Shown piece by piece: positions 1 through 7,982 of a stretch of DNA of 27,911 nucleotides. Source of the DNA: Euglena gracilis (taxonomy: Eukaryota; Euglenozoa; Euglenophyceae; Euglenales; Euglenaceae). A model generated the notes under the pieces. It was not told the DNA's origin. It saw only the letters and a program-made list of their open reading frames with translations, and did not search any database. How positions within the stretch are numbered: position 1 is the stretch's first letter; each line of letters opens with the position of its first letter. The stretch is taken from contig CAAHFI011710460.1 of assembly GCA_900893395.1 (NCBI GenBank), positions 1 through 27,911 of the forward strand, in the 5' to 3' direction. The position numbers and the translations under genes are program-made.

Positions 1-35
1 ATGGAGCTCTTTTGCCGGAAATGCATGGGTTTTGT
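1..35. repeat. Array 1 left flank, copy 1 of a repeated boundary sequence
   Basis: This short stretch is not satellite monomer. It matches 2815-2848 with only a handful of differences; both begin ATGGAGCTCTTTTG and run into GTGCCAGAAACAGGGCGC, where monomer homology starts. It is the outer boundary of array 1, cut by the window start. It has no coding content that I can defend. The match shows that both arrays were founded from the same junction. Confidence 0.8.
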
Positions 36-2100
36 GCCAGAAACAGGGCGCCGGTGGGTCGAAAAACGCTCGTTTTCGGCTCAAAAAACAGTTTTTTCTG
101 GTCCGGGAGGCCAAAAAACATCGTTTTCGGGCAAAAAAATTTTTCGATTTTTTTCGACTTTTTTGACCCGGTTTTGACCCAAAGTCAATGGGTCGGGCCC
201 AAAACGGGGCGCTGGCGGGTCGAAAAACGCTCGTTTTCGGCTCAAAAACAGTTTTTCTGGGTCCGGGAGGCCAAAAAACATCGTTTCGGGCAAAAAAAAA
301 TTTTTTCGATTTTTTCGACTTTTTGACCCGGTTTGACCCAAAGTCAATGGGTCGGCGCCCAAAACGGGGCGCTGGCGGGTCGAAAAACGCTCGTTTTCGG
401 CTCAAAAACAGTTTTTCTCCGGGAGGCCAAAAAACATCGTTTCGGGCAAAAAAAATTTTTTCGATTTTTTTCGACTTTTTTGACCCGGTTTTGACCCAAA
501 GTCAATGGGTCGGCGGCCCAAAACGGGGCGCTGGCGGGTCGAAAAACGCTCGTTTTCGGCTCAAAAACAGTTTTTCTGGTCCGGGAGGCCAAAAAAACAT
601 CGTTTCGGGCAAAAAAAATTTTTTCGATTTTTTCGACTTTTTTGACCCGGTTTGACCCAAAGTCAATGGGTCGGCGGCCCAAAACGGGGCGCTGGCGGGT
701 CGAAAAACGCTCGTTTTCGGCTCAAAAACAGTTTTTCTGGGTCCGGGAGGCCAAAAAACATCGTTTCGGGCAAAAAATTTTTTTCGATTTTTTTCGACTT
801 TTTCGACCCGGTTTTGACCCAAAGTCAATGGGTCGGCGGCCCAAAACGGGGCGCTGGCGGGTCGAAAAACGCTCGTTTTCGGCTCAAAAACAGTTTTTCC
901 GGTCCGGGAGGCCAAAAAACATTTTTCGGGCAAAAAAAAATTTTTTCGATTTTTTTTCGACTTTTTTGACCCGATTTTGACCCAAAGTCAATGGGTCGGC
1001 GGCCCAAACGGGGCGCTGGCGGGTCGAAAAACGCTCGTTTTCGGCTCAAAAACAGTTTTTCCGGGTCCGGGAGGCCAAAAAACATCGTTTCGGGCCAAAA
1101 AATTTTTTTCGATTTTTTTCGACTTTTTTGACCCGGTTTGACCCAAAGTCAATGGGTCGGCGGCCCAAAACGGGGCGCTGGCGGGTCGAAAAACGCTCGT
1201 TTTCGGCTCAAAAACAGTTTTTCTGGGTCCGGGAGGCCAAAAAACATCGTTTCGGGCAAAAAAAATTTTTTCGATTTTTTTCGACTTTTTTGACCCCGGT
1301 TTTGACCCAAAGTCAATGGGTCGGCGGCCCAAAACGGGGCGCTGGCGGGTCGAAAAACGCTCGTTTTCGGCTCAAAAACAGTTTTTCTGGGTCCGGGAGG
1401 CCAAAAACATCGTTTCGGGCAAAAATTTTTTTTCGATTTTTTTCGACTTTTTTGACCCGGTTTTGACCCAAAGTCAATGGGTCGGCGGCCCAAAACGGGG
1501 CGCTGGCGGGTCGAAAAACGCTCGTTTTCGGCTCAAAAACAGTTTTTCCGGGTCCGGGAGGCCAAAAAACATCGTTTCGGGCAAAAAAAATTTTTTCGAT
1601 TTTTTCGACTTTTTTGACCCGGTTTTGACCCAAAGTCAATGGGTCGGCGGCCCAAAACGGGGCGCTGGCGGTCGAAAAACGCTCGTTTTCGGCTCAAAAA
1701 CAGTTTTTCTGGGTCCGGGAGGCCAAAAAACATCGTTTCGGGCAAAAAATTTTTTTCGATTTTTTTCGACTTTTTGACCCGGTTTTGACCCAAAGTCAAT
1801 GGGTCGGCGGCCCAAAACGGGGCGCTGGCGGGTCGAAAAACGCTCGTTTTCGGCTCAAAAACAGTTTTTCCGGGTCCGGGAGGCCAAAAAACATCGTTTC
1901 GGGCAAAAAAATTTTTTTCGATTTTTTTTCGACTTTTTTGACCCGGTTTTGACCCAAAGTCAATGGTCGGCGGCCCAAAACGGGGCGCTGGCGGGTCGAA
2001 AAAACGCTCGTTTTCGGCTCAAAAACAGTTTTTCTGGGTCCGGGAGGCCAAAACATCATTTCGGGCAAAAAAAATTTTTCGATTTTTTTCGACTTTTTTG
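36..2100. repeat. Satellite array 1: 13 head-to-tail units of about 161 bp
   Basis: Using the CGCTCG landmark inside each monomer, I find units at 67, 228, 388, 547, 708, 870, 1032, 1194, 1358, 1519, 1680, 1841 and 2005, a mean spacing of 161.5 bp. All are in the same orientation. The first unit begins inside the flank: GCCAGAAACAGGGCGC replaces the usual GCCCAAAACGGGGCGC. It carries GCCGGTGGG where most units have GCTGGCGGG. The last unit stops after its T-tract block, where the expected GACCC gives way to GGCCG. Units mix the CTGGG and CCGGG forms of the diagnostic site. Differences are mainly one-base changes in homopolymer length. Frames stay open for long distances in several registers on both strands, so none is a credible gene. 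Confidence 0.97.
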
Positions 2101-2112
2101 GCCGAAAACGGC
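2101..2112. other. Perfect short inverted repeat at the exact end of array 1
   Basis: GCCGAAAACGGC is a 4-bp stem with an A4 loop, lying immediately after the last satellite T tract. A similar context, a T run followed by GGCCGAAA and then a GGC...AGTC tail, recurs at about 2468-2492 at the end of spacer repeat B. This suggests related junctions. The stem is short, so a structural role is not claimed. Confidence 0.4.
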
Positions 2113-2140
2113 TAAGTCGAACAGTGGAAAAAGTGTACAA

Positions 2141-2168
2141 AATGGCCAAATGGCCAAATTGGCCAAAA
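2141..2168. repeat. GGCCAAAT microrepeat (about 3 copies)
   Basis: GGCCAAAT occurs twice in tandem from 2144, followed after one extra T by a third GGCCAAA that runs into spacer repeat A. It is a short simple repeat, probably produced by slippage. No function is implied. Confidence 0.75.
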
Positions 2169-2319
2169 AACGCCCGTATCTCGGGCTGGGCGGGGAGTGC
2201 GGGGAAACCAAAATCCCAGTAGATAGAGCGTTCCAAGGGCTTCAATTTAGGTCTCCGGACATTTCCTTTGATTTTGCATCGTTTTCGAGAAATTTTGAAA
2301 CATCGATTTTTTGACCCCC
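2169..2319. repeat. Spacer repeat A (diverged about 161-bp unit, copy 1)
   Basis: This copy begins AACGCCCGTATCTCGGGCTG and ends in a T run followed by GACCC. It aligns over its length to spacer repeat B, with about four fifths of bases identical by eye. The best-kept core is GCGTTCCAAGGGCTTCAA, then GGACATTTCCTTTGATTT. Its CGTATC landmark is at 2175 and B's is at 2336, exactly 161 bp apart, the satellite period. Its end (CGA, T run, GACCC) and the following CCCAAAACGG resemble satellite landmarks in the same order, so it may be a remote relative of the monomer. That link is inference. Confidence 0.75.
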
Positions 2320-2329
2320 AACCCCCCAA

Positions 2330-2484
2330 AACGGCCGTATCTCGGGCTGGGGCGGGGAGTTGCGGGGAAATCAAAATACCGGGATGGGGCGTTCCAAGGG
2401 CTTCAAATTAGGTCCCGGACATTTCCTTTGATTTGGCTTCATTTTGGAGATATTTTGAAAATTGACATTTTTTTGGCCGAAATG
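2330..2484. repeat. Spacer repeat B (diverged about 161-bp unit, copy 2)
   Basis: This is the second direct copy of spacer repeat A. It keeps CGTATCTCGGGCTGG, GCGTTCCAAGGGCTTCAA, GGACATTTCCTTTGATTT and ATATTTTGAAA with scattered substitutions and small indels. It ends T7 then GGCCGAAA, echoing the sequence where array 1 stops (2094-2107). The two copies differ far more from each other than core satellite units do, so this pair is older or has escaped homogenisation. Confidence 0.75.
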
Positions 2485-2496
2485 GCAGAGTCCAAA

Positions 2497-2506
2497 GGGG
2501 GGGGGG
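2497..2506. repeat. G10 homopolymer
   Basis: A run of ten G residues, followed 8 bp later by G6. It is likely to be length-variable and prone to sequencing error. It is one of three long G tracts in the spacer; the satellite itself has no G run longer than four in its typical unit. Confidence 0.85.
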
Positions 2507-2556
2507 CTATCCAGGGGGGCGGTAAATCCTACCAGTTTGGACCCCTTCGCGCGTGA

Positions 2557-2600
2557 ATAACTCGGGCCTGGCGGGGAGTTGGGGGTCAAACCCAGGTGAT
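2557..2600. repeat. Possible partial third spacer repeat
   Basis: AACTCGGGCCTGGCGGGGAG at 2559-2578, followed by TTGGGGGTCAAACC, resembles the starts of spacer repeats A and B. Homology is lost after about 40 bp. Its CTCGGG landmark lies 220 bp after that of B, so it is out of register with the 161-bp period. It is a weak, degenerate match and may be coincidental. Confidence 0.4.
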
Positions 2601-2698
2601 CGGAAACTAGGAATCCAGTCGCTCGCAACTGAAAAAAAATTCCGGGAACCGGGCTGGGGTCATGGTGATAATCCGCGGTTTTCACTGGTCTACCCAGA

Positions 2699-2734
2699 GG
2701 GGGGGGGGGCCGGGGAGGGGGGGGGGTCCGACCC
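2699..2734. repeat. G-rich tract with GC hairpin (G11, G4, G10, then C6)
   Basis: G11 CC G4 A G10 occupies 2699-2726. It is followed by TCCGA, C6 and T4, so GGGGGG and CCCCCC can pair across a five-base loop. The G runs could instead form a G-quadruplex. The hairpin followed by T4 superficially resembles an intrinsic terminator, but there is no gene for it to end and the T run is short. It is best read as a structured low-complexity tract. Confidence 0.6.
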
Positions 2735-2758
2735 CCCTTTTCCCTGGTGGTAAGCTTC

Positions 2759-2783
2759 GCTCTTACTCTAAAGAGATAAGAGC
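2759..2783. repeat. Inverted repeat upstream of array 2 boundary
   Basis: GCTCTTACTCT (2759-2769) can pair with AGAGATAAGAGC (2772-2783) with a single bulged A, leaving almost no loop; the closing pair probably opens. The outer seven pairs are perfect. It lies 32 bp before the repeated flank at 2815. Whether a similar hairpin precedes array 1 cannot be seen, because the window starts at the flank. Confidence 0.65.
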
Positions 2784-2814
2784 TCAGCGACCCTCCATAC
2801 ATCCGGCACACCCC

Positions 2815-2848
2815 ATGGAGCTCTTTTGACTGAAATTCATGCGTTTGT
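2815..2848. repeat. Array 2 left flank, copy 2 of the boundary sequence
   Basis: This matches 1-35: ATGGAGCTCTTTTG is identical, then there are a few substitutions and one indel before GTGCCAGAAACAGGGCGC. Monomer homology begins at the same phase in both places. It is therefore a duplicated array boundary, not the edge of a spacer inserted into a continuous array. An insertion would not have copied the junction to the start of array 1. Confidence 0.85.
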
Positions 2849-4934
2849 GCCAGAAACAGGGCGCTGGCGGGTCGAAAAACGCTCGTTTTCAGGCTCAAAA
2901 CCAGTTTTTCTGGGTCCGGGAGGCCAAAAAACATCGTTTCGGGCAAAAAAATTTTCGATTTTTTTCGACTTTTTCGACCGGTTTGACCAAAGTCAATGGG
3001 TCGGCGGCCCAAAACGGGGCGCCGGTGGGTCGAAAAACGCTCGTTTTCGGCTCAAAAACAGTTTTTCTGGTCCGGGAGGCCAAAAAACATGGTTTCGGGC
3101 AAAAAAAAATTTTTTCGATTTTTTTCGACTTTTTGACCCGGTTTTGACCCAAAGTCAATGGTCGGCGGCCCAAAACGGGGCGCCGGCGGGTCGAAAAACG
3201 CTCGTTTTCGGCTCAAAAACAGTTTTTCTGGGTCCGGGAGGCCAAAAAACATCATTTCGGGCAAAAAAATTTTTTTCGATTTTTTTCGATTTTTTGACCC
3301 GGTTTTGACCCAAAGTCAATGGTCGGCGGCCCAAAACGGGGCGCTGGCGGGTCGAAAAACGCTCGTTTCGGCTCAAAAACAGTTTTTTGGTCCGGGAGGC
3401 CAAAAACATCATTTCGGGCAAAAAAATTTTTTTCGATTTTTTTCGACTTTTTTGACCCGGTTTTGACCCAAAATCAATGGGTCGGCGGCCCAAAACGGGG
3501 CGCTGGCGGGTCGAAAAAACGCTCGTTTTCGGCTCAAAAACAGTTTTTTCTGGGTCCGGGAGGCCAAAAAACATCATTTCGGGCAAAAAAAATTTTTTTC
3601 GATTTTTTTCGAGTTTTTTGACCCGATTTTGACCCAAAGTCAATGGGTCGGCGGCCCAAAACGGGCGCTGGCGGGAAAAACGCTCGTTTTCGGCTCAAAA
3701 ACAGTTTTTCTGGTCCGGGAGGCCAAAAAACATCATTTCGGGCAAAAAATTTTTTTTCGATTTTTTTCGAGTTTTTTGACCCGATTTTGACCCAAAGTCA
3801 ATGGGTCGGCGGCCCAAAACGGGGCGCTGGCGGGTCGAAAAACGCTCGTTTTCGGCTCAAAAACAGTTTTTTCTGGGTCCGGGAGGCCAAAAAACATCAT
3901 TTCGGGCAAAAATTTTTTTCGATTTTTTCGACTTTTTGACCCGGTTTTGACCCAAAGTCAATGGGTCGGCGGCCCAAAACGGGGCGCTGGCGGTCGAAAA
4001 ACGCTCGTTTTCGGCTCAAAAACAGTTTTTCCTGGGTCCGGAGGCCAAAAAACATCAGTTTCGGGCAAAAAAATTTTTTTTCGATTTTTTCGACTTTTTT
4101 GACCCGGTTTTGACCCAAAGTCAATGGGTCGGCGCCAAAACGGGGCGCTGGCGGGTCGAAAAACGCTCGTTTTTCGGCTCAAAAACAGTTTTTTCTGGTC
4201 CGGGAGGCCAAAAAACATCATTTCGGGCAAAAAAAATTTTTTCGATTTTTTCGACTTTTTTGACCCGATTTGACCCAAAGTCAATGGGTCGGCGGCCCAA
4301 AACGGGGCGCTGGCGGATCGAAAAACGCTCGTTTCGGCTCAAAAAACAGTTTTTCTGGGTCCGGGAGCCAAAAAACATCATTTCGGGCAAAAAATTTTTT
4401 CGATTTTTTTCGACTTTTTTGACCCGGTTTTGACCCAAAAGTCAATGGGTCGGCGGCCCAAAACGGGCGCTGGCGGGTCGAAAAACGCTCGTTTTCGGCT
4501 CAAAACAGTTTTCTGGATCCGGGAGGCCAAAAAACATCGTTTCGGGCAAAAAAAATTTTTTCGATTTTTTTCGACTTTTTTGACCCGTTTTGACCCAAAG
4601 TCAATGGGTCGGCGGCCCAAAACGGGCGCTGGCGGTCGAAAAACGCTCGTTTTCGGCTCAAAAACAGTTTTTCTGGGTCCGGGAGGCCAAAAAAACATCA
4701 TTTCGGGCAAAAAATTTTTTCGATTTTTTCGACTTTTTTGACCCGGTTTGACCCAAAGTCAATGGGTCGGCGGCCCAAAACGGGGCGCTGGCGGGTCGAA
4801 AAACGCTCGTTTTCGGCTCAAAAACAGTTTTTCTGGGTCCGGGAGGCCAAAAAACATCGTTTCGGGCAAAAAAATTTTTTTCGATTTTTTTCGACTTTTT
4901 GACCCGGTTTTGACCCAAAGTCAATGGGTCGGCG
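2849..4934. repeat. Array 2 left-edge block (13 units, CTGG type)
   Basis: Units 1-13 read CTGG at the diagnostic site, except one shortened copy. Eight of units 3-12 read CATCATTT where the rest of the array reads CATCGTTT, and an aberrant CATCAGTTT occurs in unit 8. Unit 2 has GCCGGTGGG, as in the first unit of array 1, and unit 3 has GCCGGCGGG. Substitutions and indels are more frequent than in the core, which is typical of an array edge. Confidence 0.85.
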
Positions 4935-7900
4935 GCCCAAAACGGGGCGCTGGCGGGTCGAAAAACGCTCGTTTTCGGCTCAAAAACAGTTTTTCCGGGT
5001 CCGGGAGGCCAAAAAACATCGTTTCGGGCAAAAAAATTTTTTTCGATTTTTTCGACTTTTTTGACCCGGTTTTGACCCAAAGTCAATGGGTCGGCGGCCC
5101 AAAACGGGGCGCTGGCGGGTCGAAAACGCTCGTTTTCGGCTCAAAAACAGTTTTTCCGGGTCCGGGAGGCCAAAAAACATCGTTTCGGGCAAAAAAAATT
5201 TTTTCGATTTTTTTTCGACTTTTTCGACCCGGTTTTGACCCAAAGTCAATGGGTCGGCGGCCCAAAACGGGGCGCTGGCGGGTCGAAAAACGCTCGTTTT
5301 CGGCTCAAAAACAGTTTTTCCGGGTCCGGGAGGCCAAAAAATCGTTTCGGGCAAAAAAAATTTTTTTCGATTTTTTCGACTTTTTCGACCCGGTTTTGAC
5401 CCAAAGTCAATGGGTCGGCGGCCCAAAACGGGGCGCTGGCGGGTCGAAAAACGCTCGTTTTCGGCTCAAAAACAGTTTTTCCGGGTCCGGGAGGCCAAAA
5501 AACATCGTTTCGGGCAAAAAAAATTTTTTCGATTTTTTTCGACTTTTTGACCCGGTTTTGACCCAAAGTCAATGGGTCGGCGGCCCAAAACGGGGCGCTG
5601 GCGGGTCGAAAAACGCTCGTTTTCGGCTCAAAAACAGTTTTTCCGGGTCCGGAGGCCAAAAAACATCGTTTCGGGCAAAAAAAATTTTTTCGATTTTTTT
5701 CGACTTTTTGACCCGGTTTTGACCCAAAGTCAATGGGTCGGCGGCCCAAAACGGGGCGCTGGCGGGTCGAAAAACGCTCGTTTTCGGCTCAAAAACAGTT
5801 TTTCCGGGTCCGGGAGGCCAAAAAACATCGTTTCGGGCAAAAAAATTTTTTCGATTTTTTTCGACTTTTTCGACCCGGTTTTGACCCAAAGTCAATGGGT
5901 CGGCGGCCCAAAACGGGGCGCTGGCGGGTCGAAAAACGCTCGTTTTCGGCTCAAAAACAGTTTTTTCCGGGTCCGGGAGGCCAAAAAAATCGTTTCGGGC
6001 AAAAAAATTTTTTTTCGATTTTTCGACTTTTTTGACCCGGTTTGACCCAAAGTCAATGGGTCGGCGGCCCAAAACGGGGCCGCTGGCGGGTCGAAAAACG
6101 CTCGTTTTCGGCTCAAAAACAGTTTTTCCGGTCCGGGAGGCCAAAAAACATCGTTTCGGGCAAAAAAAATTTTTCGATTTTTTTCGACTTTTTTGACCCG
6201 GTTTTGACCCAAAGTCAATGGGTCGGCGGCCCAAAACGGGGCGCTGGCGGGTCGAAAAACGCTCGTTTTCGGCTCAAAAACAGTTTTTTCCGGGTCCGGG
6301 AGGCCAAAAAACATCGTTTCGGGCAAAAAAATTTTCGATTTTTTTCGACTTTTTTACCCGGTTTTGACCCAAAGTCAATGGGTCGGCGGCCCAAAACGGG
6401 GCGCTGGCGGGTCGAAAAACGCTCGTTTTCGGCTCAAAAACAGTTTTTCCGGGTCCGGGAGGCCAAAAAACATCGTTTCGGGCAAAAAAAATTTTTTGAT
6501 TTTTTTGACTTTTTTGACCCGGTTTTGACCCAAAGTCAATGGGTCGGCGGCCCAAAACGGGGCGCTGGCGGGTCGAAAAACGCTCGTTTTCGGCTCAAAA
6601 ACAGTTTTTTCCGGGTCCGGGAGGCCAAAAAACATCGTTTCGGGCAAAAAAATTTTTTCGATTTTTTTCGACTTTTTTGACCCGGTTTGACCCAAAGTCA
6701 ATGGGTCGGCGGCCCAAAACGGGGCGCTGGCGGGTCGAAAAACGCTCGTTTTCGGCTCAAAAACAGTTTTTCCGGGTCCGGGAGGCCAAAAAACATCGTT
6801 TCGGGCAAAAAAATTTTTTCGATTTTTTTCGACTTTTTTGACCCGGTTTTGACCCAAAGTCAATGGGTCGGCCCCCAAAACGGGGCGCTGGCGGGTCGAA
6901 AAACGCTCGTTTTCGGCTCAAAAACAGTTTTTCCGGGTCCGGGAGGCCAAAAAACATCGTTTCGGGCAAAAAAATTTTTTTCGATTTTTTCGACTTTTTT
7001 GACCCGGTTTTGACCCAAAGTCAATGGGTCGGCGGCCCAAAACGGGGCGCTGGCGGGTCGAAAAACGCTCGTTTTCGGCTCAAAAACAGTTTTTCCGGGT
7101 CCGGGAGGCCAAAAAACATCGTTTCGGGCAAAAAAAATTTTTTTCGATTTTTTCGACTTTTTGACCCGGTTTTGACCCAAAGTCAATGGGTCGGCGGCCC
7201 AAAACGGGGCGCTGGCGGGTCGAAAAACGCTCGTTTTCGGCTCAAAAACAGTTTTTCCGGGTCCGGGAGGCCAAAAAACATCGTTTCGGGCAAAAAAAAT
7301 TTTTCGATTTTTTTCGACTTTTTTGACCCGGTTTTGACCCAAAGTCAATGGGTCGGCGGCCCAAAACGGGGCGCTGGCGGGTCGAAAAACGCTCGTTTTC
7401 GGCTCAAAAACAGTTTTTCTGGGTCCGGGAGGCCAAAAAACATCGTTTCGGGCAAAAAAAATTTTTGATTTCGATTTTTTCGACTTTTTGACCCGGTTTT
7501 GACCCAAAGTCAATGGGTCGGCGGCCCAAAACGGGGCGCTGGCGGGTCGAAAAACGCTCGTTTTCGGCTCAAAAACAGTTTTTTCCGGGTCCGGGAGGCC
7601 AAAAAACATCGTTTCGGGCAAAAAAATTTTTTCGATTTTTTTCGACTTTTTTGACCCGGTTTGACCCAAAGTCAATGGGTCGGCGGCCCAAAACGGGGCG
7701 CTGGCGGGTCGAAAAACGCTCGTTTTCGGCTCAAAAACAGTTTTTCCGGGTCCGGGAGGCCAAAAAACATCGTTTCGGGCAAAAAAATTTTTTCGATTTT
7801 TTTCGACTTTTTGACCCGGTTTTGACCCAAAGTCAATGGGTCGGCGGCCCAAAACGGGGCGCTGGCGGGTCGAAAAACGCTCGTTTTCGGCTCAAAAACA

Positions 7901-7942
7901 GTTTTTTCCGGGTCCGGGAGGCCAAAAAACATCGTTTCGGGC

Positions 7943-7982
7943 AAAAAAAATTTTTTTTTTTCGATTTTTTTTTTCGACTTTT
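7943..7982. repeat. Expanded A/T-tract unit (170 bp)
   Basis: This unit has A8, T11, CGA, T10, CGAC and T4 where the reference has A7, T6, CGA, T7, CGAC and T6, making it the longest unit in the window at 170 bp. Slippage, or a sequencing error in homopolymers, would explain it. Confidence 0.8.

Larger units (their letters stand above)
2101..2814. other. Inter-array spacer, non-satellite, no supported gene
   Basis: The 714 bp between the two arrays contains no gene that I can support. The longest plus-strand open stretches (about 66 to 81 codons) have low-complexity glycine-rich translations from G runs and match no domain I know. It holds a diverged tandem pair with a 161-bp offset (2169-2319 and 2330-2484), a partial third copy near 2557-2600, a GGCCAAAT microrepeat, two very G-rich tracts and an inverted repeat just before the array 2 flank. 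No tRNA, rRNA or known element terminus was recognised. By inference, the spacer belongs to a larger duplicated unit together with the flank and an array. Confidence 0.75.

Noticed and set aside
2717-2738. Intrinsic transcription terminator
   Set aside because: The G6/C6 hairpin is followed by only four T residues and no gene lies upstream. It is more simply a by-product of the G runs.
2311-2753. Small proteins encoded in the spacer
   Set aside because: The open stretches are short, overlap the diverged spacer repeats and G runs, and translate to low-complexity glycine-rich sequence. No start context or family match supports them.
2759-2790. Helitron 3' end (hairpin plus CTRR)
   Set aside because: The sequence after the hairpin does not end in CTRR at the usual short distance, and no helicase or matching 5' end is present.
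2101-2814. Mobile element inserted into a once-continuous satellite array
   Set aside because: The flank at 2815-2848 is repeated at the window start, so both arrays have their own matching left boundary. I also found no terminal inverted repeats, target-site duplication or transposase.
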